Under the pieces are notes generated by a model. The model had not been told where the DNA came from, made no database searches, and saw only the letters and a program-made list of their open reading frames with translations. The translations under genes and the position numbers were made by a program. From Cupriavidus lacunae (lineage in GTDB: Bacteria > Pseudomonadota > Gammaproteobacteria > Burkholderiales > Burkholderiaceae), in NCBI RefSeq assembly GCF_003353055.1, contig NZ_QKWJ01000016.1, positions 62,001 to 126,000 of the forward strand: a stretch of DNA of 64,000 bases, given 5' to 3'. Shown here one piece after another: positions 45,816 to 54,707 of the stretch; the stretch's first letter is position 1, and each line of letters opens with the position of its first letter.

Positions 45816-47042
45816 TCAAACAATGTAGGCGGCGCGCAGTTCACCGACCTGCGCTGCGCTGTAGCCAAGCTCGCGCAGGATGTCGTCGGTGTTGGCACCC
45901 TGCTCCGGCGCGGGCTGCGGTGGCTGCTCGCGCGGATAGCGCGAGAGGCGCATCGGCTGCCCCACCAGTGCGACGTCGCCAAGCTCGGCGTGCTGCATCG
46001 GCCAGGCCACGCCAAGGTGCTTCACCTGCGGATCGGCAAAGACCTGGTCGACGCGGTGGATGGGGCCGCACGGCACGCCGGCCTTCAGCAGCCGCTCGGT
46101 CCATTCGGCCGTGGTGCGCGTGCGCAGTGCGGCTTCGATCGCCGCGTTGACCCTGTCGCGGTTGCGCACGCGTTCCGGATCAGAACCCAAGCCGGGTTCG
46201 TCGACCAGATGTGGCACCTCCAGCGCCTCGCACAGGCGCTTCCACATGGTCTGGCCGATCGCGGCGATATTCAGGTAGCCGTCACTGGTGGCGAACACGC
46301 CCGTGGGCACGGTCAGCGGATGTTCGTTGCCGGTCTGTTCGGGGATCTTGCGGTCTACCAGCCACTGCGCGGCCTGGAAGTCCAGCATGGAGATCTGCGC
46401 TTCCAGCAGCGAGGTCTGCACCCACTGCCCTTCGCCCGACGCCTCGCGCTCCAGCAGCGCCGTGAGGATGCCCATCGCGCAGAAGTGGCCTGCGCACAGG
46501 TCCGCGAGCGGAATGCCGACGCGCATCGGGCCTTCGCCCGGCTTGCCGGTCACGCTCATCAGCCCGCCCATGCCCTGCGCAATGGAGTCGAAGCCGGGCC
46601 AGCCCGCGTAAGGGCCATTCTGGCCGAAGCCGGAAATGCTGGCGTAGATCAGCCGCGGGTTGATCGCGCGCAGAGCGTCCGGACCGATGCCGAGGCGGTG
46701 CTTCACGTCGGGGCGGTAGTTCTCGATGAAGACGTCGGCGCGGCTGACCAGTTCATGCAGGATCTTCACGCCCTCCGAGGTCTTCATGTTGAGCGTGAGG
46801 CTTTCCTTGTTGCGGTGCAGGTTCTCGTAGTCGGCGCGGTTGTGGTCGCGTCCGCCGATCATGTCGTCGCCGCCGGGTGCGCCCGGCGGGATCTCCAGCT
46901 TGATCACGCGCGCGCCCATGTCGGCGAATAGCCGCACCGCGGTGGGACCGGCGCGCACGCGCGAGGCGTCGAGGATGGTGAAGCGGGACAGCGGGCCCTT
47001 GCGCTCGCCCGTGCCGTGTTCGTTGTGTCGGGTATCAACCAT
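45816..47042 (-). CDS. CaiB/BaiF class III CoA-transferase
   Basis: 408 residues, full length. Typical segments: FTILDASRVRAGPTAVRLFA, DMGARVIKLEIPPG, the active-site Asp region GFDSIAQGMGGLMSVTG, and the C-terminal tail NTDDILRELGYSAAQVGELR. It moves CoA between carboxylic acids through an aspartyl thioester. In this operon it may activate the substrate acid using a product CoA ester, alongside the NDP-forming ligase. A tail fragment of a related gene is at 13668-13754. Confidence 0.92.
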   Translation of the reverse strand: MVDTRHNEHGTGERKGPLSRFTILDASRVRAGPTAVRLFADMGARVIKLEIPPGAPGGDDMIGGRDHNRADYENLHRNKESLTLNMKTSEGVKILHELVSRADVFIENYRPDVKHRLGIGPDALRAINPRLIYASISGFGQNGPYAGWPGFDSIAQGMGGLMSVTGKPGEGPMRVGIPLADLCAGHFCAMGILTALLEREASGEGQWVQTSLLEAQISMLDFQAAQWLVDRKIPEQTGNEHPLTVPTGVFATSDGYLNIAAIGQTMWKRLCEALEVPHLVDEPGLGSDPERVRNRDRVNAAIEAALRTRTTAEWTERLLKAGVPCGPIHRVDQVFADPQVKHLGVAWPMQHAELGDVALVGQPMRLSRYPREQPPQPAPEQGANTDDILRELGYSAAQVGELRAAYIV

Positions 47043-47060
47043 GGTCGTTGCCTCAGGTCC

Positions 47061-47504
47061 TTATGCCGGGGTGAACATCGGCACGGCGTAGCCGCCGTCG
47101 CTCGGCTTGAACACAACCTTCACGCGTTGGCCGATTTCGATCTCGCGCGGGTCGCAGTCCACCAGGTTGGTCATCATCGTCACGCCTTCCTCCAGCCGGA
47201 CGTAGGCGAGCGTCCAGGCGCCCTCGCCCTTGCCCATGGTGCTGAACGAGTAGACCGTGCCGAGGCCGCTGGCGTCACGCCATTCGGTGCGGTCAGACTG
47301 GCAGTGCGGACAGATGTCGCGCGGGTAGTAGTGCGGTGTGTGGCAGTCCAGGCAGACCTTCAGCAGCAGACGGCCGGCGTCCGCGGCATTCCAGAACGCC
47401 TGGGTTTCCGGCAGCGTGCGCGGGGCAGGGATCTTGCGCGGGCCGGCGGGCGGCGCTTTGGCGGCCGCGTTGGCAGGAGTGGCGGGTGTGCTCATGGTGT
47501 TCAT
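47061..47504 (-). CDS. DUF35 (Zn-ribbon plus OB-fold) partner of the thiolase
   Basis: 147 residues. Zinc ribbon CLDCHTPHYYPRDICPHC (two Cys-x2-Cys knuckles), then an OB fold (GTVYSFSTMGKGEGAWTLAY). DUF35 proteins pair with thiolase-like enzymes or SCP2-type aldolases (for example Ltp2-ChsH2). The start overlaps the thiolase stop in an ATGA arrangement, so equal production of both partners is expected. The N-terminal 25 residues are Ala/Pro-rich. Confidence 0.88.
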   Translation of the reverse strand: MNTMSTPATPANAAAKAPPAGPRKIPAPRTLPETQAFWNAADAGRLLLKVCLDCHTPHYYPRDICPHCQSDRTEWRDASGLGTVYSFSTMGKGEGAWTLAYVRLEEGVTMMTNLVDCDPREIEIGQRVKVVFKPSDGGYAVPMFTPA

Positions 47505-48664
47505 TCCCTTTCAAGAATCAGCGTGGCCGCGGTATGGCGGGAAGCCAGCGCACCGCCGATGCCGCTGGCCAGCGCCAGGTCGCAGTTGCTGACCTGCACT
47601 GCGGGATGCGCCTCGCCGCGCAGCTGGCGCACCGCCTCGATCACCTTGGTGACGCCGCCGCGGTTGGCAGGATGGTTGTTGCAGAGGCCACCGCCATCGG
47701 TGTTGAACGGCAGGCGTCCCACGCCGGAAATAAGGCCGCCGTCGGCGACGAACTTGCCGCCCTCGCCCTTCTTGCAGAAGCCCAGGTCTTCGAGCTGCAT
47801 CAGCACGGTGATGGTGAAGCTGTCGTACAGCGACGCGTACTTGATGTCGGCAGGCGTGACGCCGGCTTCGGCAAACGCGGCCGGGCCCGACCATGCGGCG
47901 GCCGACCACGTCAGGTCGATGTTGCCGCCCATGGCGTGCTTGGGCGCTTCGCCTGTACCGCGCACCTTCACCAGCGGACGCTTGAGCTGGCGGGCGATCT
48001 CGGGGCGCGCCACGATCAGCGCGCCGCCGCCGTCGCTCATCACGCAGCAGTCGAGGCGGTGCAGCGGGTCGGCGACCATCGGCGAATTGACCACGTCTTC
48101 CACCGTCACCACGTTGCGCAGCATGGCGTGCGGGTTGTGCTGCGCGTGATGGGACGCTGCCACCTTGATCCACGCGAGCTGCTCGCTGGTAGTGCCGAAC
48201 TCGTACATATGGCGTTTCGCCACCATGCCGTAGAGGTTCTGCGTGGCCGGGCCGAACGGCAGCTCGAAGGCCACGTCGGGCGCATCCGGGTCCGGCGCCC
48301 GCAGCGCCAGCGCGGCGCCCGCCGCACGGGGGCGTCCCGCCAGCGTGATCAGCGCGACGTTGCAGCGCCCCGCGGCGATGGCCTCGGCGGCGTGCGCCAC
48401 GTGCAGGATCGGCGCGGAGCCGCCGCACTCGGTCGAGTCCACGTGGCGCGGCTTCAGGCCAAGGTATTCCACGATCGTGGTGCTTCCCAGGCCCGGTGCA
48501 TCACCGGCGCAGAAGTAGCCGTCGACATCGGCGGCGGTGAGGCCGGCGTCGGCCAGAGCGCCGCGCGCCACTTCGGCATGCAGGCGCGCCACCGACAGGT
48601 CATCGGCTTTGCGGGTGGGATGCTCGTACGCCCCCACGATATAGGCGGATCCGTTCAGGGTCAT
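47501..48664 (-). CDS. Thiolase-family protein (SCP2/Ltp type)
   Basis: 387 residues. Conserved sections are ADVDGYFCAGDAPGLGSTTI, TECGGSAPILHVAHAAEAIA (nucleophile region), ASLYDSFTITVLMQLEDLGF, and GGGLCNNHPANRGGVTKVIE, whose HP and GG motifs are those of SCP2 thiolases and Ltp retro-aldolases. With its DUF35 partner it should cleave a carbon-carbon bond in a CoA ester, either by thiolysis or by retro-aldol reaction; sequence alone does not decide. Confidence 0.88.
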   Translation of the reverse strand: MTLNGSAYIVGAYEHPTRKADDLSVARLHAEVARGALADAGLTAADVDGYFCAGDAPGLGSTTIVEYLGLKPRHVDSTECGGSAPILHVAHAAEAIAAGRCNVALITLAGRPRAAGAALALRAPDPDAPDVAFELPFGPATQNLYGMVAKRHMYEFGTTSEQLAWIKVAASHHAQHNPHAMLRNVVTVEDVVNSPMVADPLHRLDCCVMSDGGGALIVARPEIARQLKRPLVKVRGTGEAPKHAMGGNIDLTWSAAAWSGPAAFAEAGVTPADIKYASLYDSFTITVLMQLEDLGFCKKGEGGKFVADGGLISGVGRLPFNTDGGGLCNNHPANRGGVTKVIEAVRQLRGEAHPAVQVSNCDLALASGIGGALASRHTAATLILERE

Positions 48665-48711
48665 GATGATATGCAGGAGCTAGGGAAAGATGCCTGGTGT
48701 GTCGCGGGGCT

Positions 48712-49698
48712 TCACTGCTCAGGGGTGAAGCCGCTGGCTTTGATGACCGGGCCCCAGTAGGCCAGTTCCTTGCGCTGGAGGCGGTCGAGCTCCGCGGCCG
48801 GCCGGAAGTCCGGGTTCAGCGTGGCCCGGGTCTGCAGCGTGGCGCGCACCTCGGGCATGGCAAGCACCTTGGCGAGCGCTGCCTGCATGCGGTCAAGCTC
48901 TGCCTTGGGTGTGCGGGCGGGCGCCCAGATACCGGCCCAGGCTTCGCCGCTGTCCACCGGCACCCCCTGCTCGGCCACCGTGGGCACGCCTGGCAGCAGC
49001 GGGGAGCGAGCCGCACCGAACACGCCGATGACGCGCACCTTGCCGCCCTTGGCATGGGGCACGATGTCGCCGGCGGTCATGACGGCCGAAGCCAGTTGCC
49101 CGCCAAGCAGGTCGGTGATGAGTGGCCCGTTGCCCTTGTAGGGCACCACGTTCATCGGCACGCCGGTGGCCTTGCCGAACTGCAGGCCGGTAAAGTGCGT
49201 CTGCCCTCCCAGGCCAGCCGTGCCGAACACCGCCTCCTTGGGATGCGCCTTTGCCCACTCCACGAAGCCTTTCACGTCGGTAACGCCAGTCTGGCTGCTG
49301 ACGACGAGGGCCAGCGGGTAGGAAATGACCACGGCCACCGGCGCAAGGTCGGTCAGCAAGTCATACCTGAGTGCTGCGGGCGGGTACAGGAGGGTGGGAA
49401 AGATGGTCGTGGCATTCGGCGCAACCATGTAGGTCAGGCCGTCCGGGGTGCTGTTCTTCAGCACTCCCGTAGCCAGCCGGCCACCGGCGCCCGGCCGGTT
49501 GTCGACGATCACGGTCTGGCCGAGCACGCCCTGAAGCTTCTCGGCCAGCACGCGCGCCACGGTATCCGTCGAACCTCCTGGCGGAAAGCCGACCAGGAAC
49601 TTGATCGGCGGCTTCTCCTGGGCCTGCGCGCCGCAGGCGAACGCCAGTCCGAGGGCAAGCGCGCCGCAGGCAGACCGGAGGGTGTGGATGAGGGCCAT
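48712..49698 (-). CDS. Bug/TctC-family periplasmic binding protein 1
   Basis: 328 residues. Signal peptide MALIHTLRSACGALALGLAF ending near AQA, then the TctC body: KFLVGFPPGGSTDTVARVLA, IVDNRPGAGGRLATGVLK, GTAGLGGQTHFTGLQFG and VPTVAEQGVPVDS. The ATG at 49698 follows CAGGAGAC. Bug proteins bind carboxylates, amides or aromatic acids. No TctA/TctB permease is in the window, so it may feed a distant permease or act as a sensor. Confidence 0.92.
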   Translation of the reverse strand: MALIHTLRSACGALALGLAFACGAQAQEKPPIKFLVGFPPGGSTDTVARVLAEKLQGVLGQTVIVDNRPGAGGRLATGVLKNSTPDGLTYMVAPNATTIFPTLLYPPAALRYDLLTDLAPVAVVISYPLALVVSSQTGVTDVKGFVEWAKAHPKEAVFGTAGLGGQTHFTGLQFGKATGVPMNVVPYKGNGPLITDLLGGQLASAVMTAGDIVPHAKGGKVRVIGVFGAARSPLLPGVPTVAEQGVPVDSGEAWAGIWAPARTPKAELDRMQAALAKVLAMPEVRATLQTRATLNPDFRPAAELDRLQRKELAYWGPVIKASGFTPEQ

Positions 49699-49757
49699 GT
49701 CTTTGTCTCCTGTATTTCTTATGTGAATACGCAAGGCGCCGGCGAGTAAACCTTTCA

Positions 49758-50885
49758 CTAGGCCTGCCGGGCAAAACACCCCAGGTGATGCGCGGCGTCG
49801 CCGAACAGCTGGTTGATCACCATCAGCCGCTTGGCGTAATGCCCCACGCGGCACTCGTCGGTCATGCCCATGGCGCCATGCATCTGGATGGCCCACTGGC
49901 CGACCTGCCGTCCCGCCTGCCCGATTACCACCTTGGCTGCGGACACTAGTCGGCGACGCTGTACCGGATCGCCATCGGCAACAGCCATGGCGGCGACGCA
50001 CGCCATCGACTTGCACTGTTCGAGCGCGATCAGCATGTCGGCCACGCGATGCTGGAGCACCTGGAACTTCGCCAGTGGCGCGCCGAACTGCTTGCGCGTC
50101 TTCAGTTGTTCCGCGGTCAGGTCGAGCAGCGCTTCGAGCGCACCGGTGGCCTCTGCGCACAGCATGGCGCTGGCGCGGTCGGCTGCTGCGACGATCCACG
50201 GCAGCGCGCGGCCGGTCTCCCCGATCACCGCACCGGCGTCCACGCGCAGCTCGCGCAGCGTCAGGTGCGCCGCAGCGCGGCCATCGAGCGTCGGGAACGC
50301 GCGCACGGCGATGCCGGGCGTGCCGGCCTCGACAAGGAAGAGCGTCACGCCCTGCTCGTCGCAGGCCTCGCCGGAGGTGCGCGCGGCCACGATGTAGGCA
50401 TCGGCCTGCGCACCGTCGAGCACCAACGTCTTGCTGCCATCGAGCACCCAGCCCTCGCCGTCCTGCCGCGCCAGCGTACTGACACGCGACAGTTCATAGC
50501 GGGCGTCGGCCTCGCCGATGGCCAGGGCCAGCCGTGCCTCACCGGCCGCCAGGGCCGGCAGCCACCGCCGGCGCTGCGCGGGCGTGCCCGCCCCGTCAAG
50601 CAGTTGCCCGGCCAGCACCACGCTCGACAGCCATGCCCCACCGCCCAAGGCGCGGCCCAGTTCCTGGGCTACCAGCATCATTTCGGTCGGGCCTTGTTCG
50701 CTGCCGCCCACGTCGGCCGCCAGGGGCAGCCCGAGCAGGCCAAGGTCGGCCATGGCGGCCCAGCGCGAAGCGGCCTCATCGGCAGTCTCCGCGTCGCCAC
50801 GGCGATGCGCGGGGTACTCGCCGTCACAGAAGCGGCGCACCGCGTCGCGCAGCGCGATATGTTCGTCGTTCAGAGAGAAATCCAT
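49758..50885 (-). CDS. Acyl-CoA dehydrogenase subunit (PimD-like)
   Basis: 375 residues. Acyl-CoA dehydrogenase fold: N-terminal helical domain MDFSLNDEHIALRDAVRRFC, mid beta domain, C-terminal domain with KTRKQFGAPLAKFQVLQHRV and MHGAMGMTDECRVGHYAKRL. The catalytic Glu expected in the C-terminal domain is not evident. Paired with the gene at 50901, it resembles two-gene dehydrogenases whose subunits differ, such as PimC/PimD or the alpha2beta2 sterol side-chain enzymes. Confidence 0.88.
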   Translation of the reverse strand: MDFSLNDEHIALRDAVRRFCDGEYPAHRRGDAETADEAASRWAAMADLGLLGLPLAADVGGSEQGPTEMMLVAQELGRALGGGAWLSSVVLAGQLLDGAGTPAQRRRWLPALAAGEARLALAIGEADARYELSRVSTLARQDGEGWVLDGSKTLVLDGAQADAYIVAARTSGEACDEQGVTLFLVEAGTPGIAVRAFPTLDGRAAAHLTLRELRVDAGAVIGETGRALPWIVAAADRASAMLCAEATGALEALLDLTAEQLKTRKQFGAPLAKFQVLQHRVADMLIALEQCKSMACVAAMAVADGDPVQRRRLVSAAKVVIGQAGRQVGQWAIQMHGAMGMTDECRVGHYAKRLMVINQLFGDAAHHLGCFARQA

Positions 50886-50900
50886 GGTCTCGGTACGGTG

Positions 50901-52088
50901 TCAGGCCGCGAGGAAGGCCTTGCTGATCAGGTTGCGCTGTACTTCGTTGACGCCGCCGTAGATCGACAGCTTGCGGGCGTCGAGGTAGTTGGCGGCCAGC
51001 GCCGACAGTTCGAGCGGGCTGGCGGGATCTTCCAGCTCGCCGCGCAACGCCGCTTCCTCGAACGGCACGGCATGCGGACCCGCCACTTCCACCAGCAGTT
51101 CGTAGATGGCCTGGCGCAACTCGGTGCCACGCACTTTGAGCATCGACGCCTCCACCGGCGGCACCCGACTCTGCTGGTTGGGACTGAGCAGGCGCAGTGC
51201 GGTGAATTCCAGCGCCAGCAGTTCGATCTCGAACTGCGCCAGGCGCGACTGCAGCACCGGATCGCCGTCCAGCCCTTCGCTGGCCGCCAGGGCCCGGGCC
51301 CGCTGCAATTGCTGCTTGCATGAGCCGATGCCCGCGATGCCGGTGCGCTCATGGCCGAGCAGGTACTTGCCGTAGGACCAGCCCTTGTTCAGCTCGCCCA
51401 CCAGGTTCTCCACCGGCACCCGCACATTGTCGAGGTAGCACTCGTTGAGGTCGGTGCCGCCTTCCAGCATGCGGATGGGACGGACCTCGACGCCGGGGCT
51501 GTTCATGTCGATCAGCAGAAACGAAATTCCCTCCTGCGGCTTGGCGGCGTTCGGGTCGGTGCGCACCAGCGCGAACATCATCGAGCACCAGTGCGCGTAC
51601 GAGGTCCACACCTTGTGGCCGTTGACCACGAAGTGCTTGCCGTCCGGTTCCAGCACGGCGGTGGTCCGCACCGCCGCCAGGTCCGAGCCGGCGCCCGGCT
51701 CGGAGAAGCCTTGCGCCCACCACGTATTGCTCTGACGGATGTCGGGCAGGTACCTGGCCTTCTGCTCGGGCGTGCCAAAGGCGATCAGCACCGGCCCCAG
51801 CATCTGGATGCCGCTGGCGATAATGCGCGGCGCGCCGGCCAGCATGGTTTCCTCGTCAAAGATATAGCGTTGCACGTGGTTCCAGCCCGGGCCGCCGTGT
51901 GCCACCGGCCAGCCCGGCGTGAGCCAGCCGCGCGCTTCGAGGATGCGGAACCAGGTCACGTAGTCGGCATGCTCCAGACGCAGGCCGAGCTCGACCTTGC
52001 GCCGGATGTCCGCGGGCAGTTTCGCCTTGACGAAGGCGCGCACCTCCTGGCGGAATGCTTCTTCTGCGGGAGAGAAAGTCAGCTTCAT
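50901..52088 (-). CDS. Acyl-CoA dehydrogenase subunit (PimC-like)
   Basis: 395 residues. Typical FAD-binding motifs WAQGFSEPGAGSDLAAVRTT and VNGHKVWTSYAHWC, long helical C-terminal domain ending YGGVNEVQRNLISKAFLA. Adjacent to, and separated by 15 bases from, the PimD-like partner. The pair should form the alpha,beta-double bond in a CoA-activated side chain. Confidence 0.9.
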   Translation of the reverse strand: MKLTFSPAEEAFRQEVRAFVKAKLPADIRRKVELGLRLEHADYVTWFRILEARGWLTPGWPVAHGGPGWNHVQRYIFDEETMLAGAPRIIASGIQMLGPVLIAFGTPEQKARYLPDIRQSNTWWAQGFSEPGAGSDLAAVRTTAVLEPDGKHFVVNGHKVWTSYAHWCSMMFALVRTDPNAAKPQEGISFLLIDMNSPGVEVRPIRMLEGGTDLNECYLDNVRVPVENLVGELNKGWSYGKYLLGHERTGIAGIGSCKQQLQRARALAASEGLDGDPVLQSRLAQFEIELLALEFTALRLLSPNQQSRVPPVEASMLKVRGTELRQAIYELLVEVAGPHAVPFEEAALRGELEDPASPLELSALAANYLDARKLSIYGGVNEVQRNLISKAFLAA

Positions 52089-52106
52089 GGTATGTGTGCC
52101 GTGTGT

Positions 52107-54278
52107 TCAGGCTTGCGGGGCGCAGACCACCAGCGCATCCAGCGCGAGCACGCGGTCGGGATAGGCCACCAGCGGGTTGACGTCGATTTCGGCAATGGCC
52201 GGGTTGGCGCGCATCTGCTCGCCGATCAGTCTCACGGCCCGCGCAATGGCTGCCACGTCGACGGCAGCGGCACCACGGATGCCGCGCAGCAGGGAAGCAG
52301 CCTTGAGCCGGCCCAGTTCCTGCACCACATCGGCTTCGGCGAGATCGGCCGGCATCAGCCGCACATCCTTCAGCGCCTCGATCCACACACCGCCCAGGCC
52401 CACTAGTACCACCGGCCCCCAGCCGGCATCGCGCCGAGCCCCAACCACCAGCTCCAGCCCACGCGGCCCCATCGCCTCGACCAGCACGCCATCCAGCACC
52501 AGGCCGGGGCGATGGGTGGCGATGTTCTCCTGCAGGTGGCTCCAGCCGGCGCGCAGCGCGGCTTCATCGGCCAGGCCGACGATCACGCCGCCCACATCGC
52601 TCTTGTGCGGCAGTTCGCTTGCCTGCGCCTTGATCACCACCGGGTAGCCGATGCGCGCGGCAATCGCCACCGCTTCATCTGCGCTGGTCGCCAGCATGCC
52701 CTCGGGCACCGTCAGGCCGGCCGCGGCCAGCCACGCCTTGCCCTGGTATTCCGCGAACACGCCTGACGGCGGCACGGCGCCAGGCAGCGGTACTGCCGCC
52801 GGAACGGACTGGCTGGCCCGATCGGCACGCTGCAGCGCCTCGCCATAGGCCGACACCCGGGCAAGCGCGCGCAGCGCGCGGTCGGGCGAGCGGAAGAACG
52901 GCACGCCGCTGGCGCGGATAGCATCGACAAAGAACGACTCGATGGGGCCGCTGTCGCCGGTCACGACCAGCACTGCCGGCTTGCCGGCGCGGGCCAGCGC
53001 CGGGACGATGTGCTCGGCCTTGTCGCGCTGCGCCACTTCGGGCCCGGCGGGGATACTGAGGACAATGCTGCCAACGGCCGCGTCGGACAGCATGGTCAGC
53101 AGCACTTCGCCGACCAGGCCGGGGTTGCGCACGCCGATGGTGGTGTAGTCGAGCGGGTTCTCGGCCACCGCGTAGTCCGGCAGCATGGCCTTGAGACGTG
53201 CCGTCGTCTGCGCACCGAGCGGAGGCAACGACAGGCCCAACCCATCGCAGAAGTCCAGCGCGACGTTCTTCATCGCGCCGGAACCGGTCATAAAAGCCGG
53301 GCCGCCAGCTGGCGGCACCGGAAAACGCAGCAGGATTGCTGCAGCGTCGACAAGCTCGTCAGGGGTATCGACCAGCACCACGGCCTCGCGCGCCAGCGCC
53401 ACGCAAGCGGTGGCGTGATCGCCGGCCAGCGCGCCGGTGTGGGACTGGGCCGCTTCACGCGCCCGCTCGCTGCGGCCCGGCATCAGCATCACGATGGGCT
53501 TGCCGGCCTGGCGCGCCTGGCGCGCCAGCGAGAGGAAGGTACGCGGGCGCCGCACCTGTTCGGCGTACAAGGCCAGCACGCGGGTCTGGGGATCGTCGAT
53601 GTAGTGGGCAACGAAGTCCTCGACACCAAGCGACGCTTCATTGCCTGTGGATACCACGGCGGTCAGCGGCAGGCCGCGCCCGACGAAGGCATCGCGCATG
53701 TTCGCGGCCATCGCGCCGCTTTGCGCCACCACGCCGATACCGGGGCGTCCGCCGCACGGGTAGGGCTGGACAGCCTCGAAGGTCACGGGCACACCACCCT
53801 CGAAATTCGTGAAGCCCATGCAGTTCGGCCCGAGCAGCAGCATGCCGGCGTCGCGCGCGGCGGCGGCCAGCTGGTCCTGCCGTTCGCGGCCGGCCTCGCC
53901 GGTCTCCGCATAGCCGGACGCGAACAGGACCGCCGCACGAGTGCCCTTCGCGGCCAGGCTGCGCACGGCTTCGAGCACGCCCGCCTCGGGAATCGCCAGC
54001 ACGGCCAGGTCGATGCCGGCCGGCAGTTCATCAATCGTTTTCACACAGGCGCGGCCGTTGATCTCGGTACTGCTGCGGCTGACCAGGTGAATGGCGCCGG
54101 CGTAGCCGAAGCGCTCCAGGTTAGCCAGCACGAACCCGCCAAACGAACGAGGGTCTGCCGAAGCACCGACGATGGCAATCGAAGCCGGACGGAGGACGCT
54201 GGTCACGGCAGCCACCGCGGCTTGCGCCGCCGTTTGAGGCTGTCCGGCCTGCGCGCCGGGAAAGTCAGAGGTCTTCAT
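52107..54278 (-). CDS. NDP-forming acyl-CoA ligase (acetate-CoA ligase family)
   Basis: 723 residues in one chain: CoA-binding domain (SIAIVGASADPRSFGGFVL), succinyl-CoA-ligase-like domain with the phosphohistidine loop region (AQSHTGALAGD), and C-terminal ATP-grasp (PVVIKAQASELPHKSDVGGV). It makes an acyl-CoA from a carboxylic acid with ATP, giving ADP and phosphate. First gene of the minus-strand operon, so likely the entry enzyme. The ATG at 54278 is preferred to 54332 because family similarity begins after it and GGAAGAC lies upstream. Confidence 0.9.
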   Translation of the reverse strand: MKTSDFPGAQAGQPQTAAQAAVAAVTSVLRPASIAIVGASADPRSFGGFVLANLERFGYAGAIHLVSRSSTEINGRACVKTIDELPAGIDLAVLAIPEAGVLEAVRSLAAKGTRAAVLFASGYAETGEAGRERQDQLAAAARDAGMLLLGPNCMGFTNFEGGVPVTFEAVQPYPCGGRPGIGVVAQSGAMAANMRDAFVGRGLPLTAVVSTGNEASLGVEDFVAHYIDDPQTRVLALYAEQVRRPRTFLSLARQARQAGKPIVMLMPGRSERAREAAQSHTGALAGDHATACVALAREAVVLVDTPDELVDAAAILLRFPVPPAGGPAFMTGSGAMKNVALDFCDGLGLSLPPLGAQTTARLKAMLPDYAVAENPLDYTTIGVRNPGLVGEVLLTMLSDAAVGSIVLSIPAGPEVAQRDKAEHIVPALARAGKPAVLVVTGDSGPIESFFVDAIRASGVPFFRSPDRALRALARVSAYGEALQRADRASQSVPAAVPLPGAVPPSGVFAEYQGKAWLAAAGLTVPEGMLATSADEAVAIAARIGYPVVIKAQASELPHKSDVGGVIVGLADEAALRAGWSHLQENIATHRPGLVLDGVLVEAMGPRGLELVVGARRDAGWGPVVLVGLGGVWIEALKDVRLMPADLAEADVVQELGRLKAASLLRGIRGAAAVDVAAIARAVRLIGEQMRANPAIAEIDVNPLVAYPDRVLALDALVVCAPQA

Positions 54279-54707
54279 GGGTTGGGTCTTCCAGGAAAGG
54301 GCGGTTGCTTCGTGTTGAACGAATTCTGGCATACCAGAAGCGCCATTTCAATACACCAGAAAACACTTTTATAGAAACTCTCATAGGGAATTTCCCTTAG
54401 CCGGACGGTATGATCAACCTCTCGACAGCAAGCCGCGGAAGCCGGCAAAGCCGCTGCCCGAAGGACCTAAAGGCACCTTGCAGCCTGTCCAGCGTCCGGC
54501 TGTAATCCATATCTGGCGCGGGATAGCGGAAAAACTCCAGCCTTGCGCAGGGAGGAAGGGGCGCCCTCCTGCTCCTCAGCATAGGAGACAAACGGCGCAC
54601 AATCCCGAGCGCCATCCGCCAGGGCCTTTGCACGCTCCTTTGCATACCAATACTTTTTTGTTGTATATTTTGCTGCAACAACGAGATGCTTGTGCGCGAT
54701 TGATCGT
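54279..54707. promoter_or_regulatory. Divergent control region of the aromatic catabolic locus
   Basis: 429 bases between the ligase and the GntR gene, AT-richer than the surroundings. TTGTTGTA-N8-TGCAACAA at 54658-54681 is a near-perfect inverted repeat just upstream of the GntR start and is the best operator candidate. CATACCAATA at 54643-54652 recurs upstream of the porin at 63867, and CATACCA also occurs at about 54330. These fit autoregulation plus control of both arms by the GntR protein. Confidence 0.5.

Noticed and set aside
44747..46150. 467-codon plus-strand open frame
   Set aside because: Overlaps the LigB-like and CoA-transferase genes on the other strand and has no family features.
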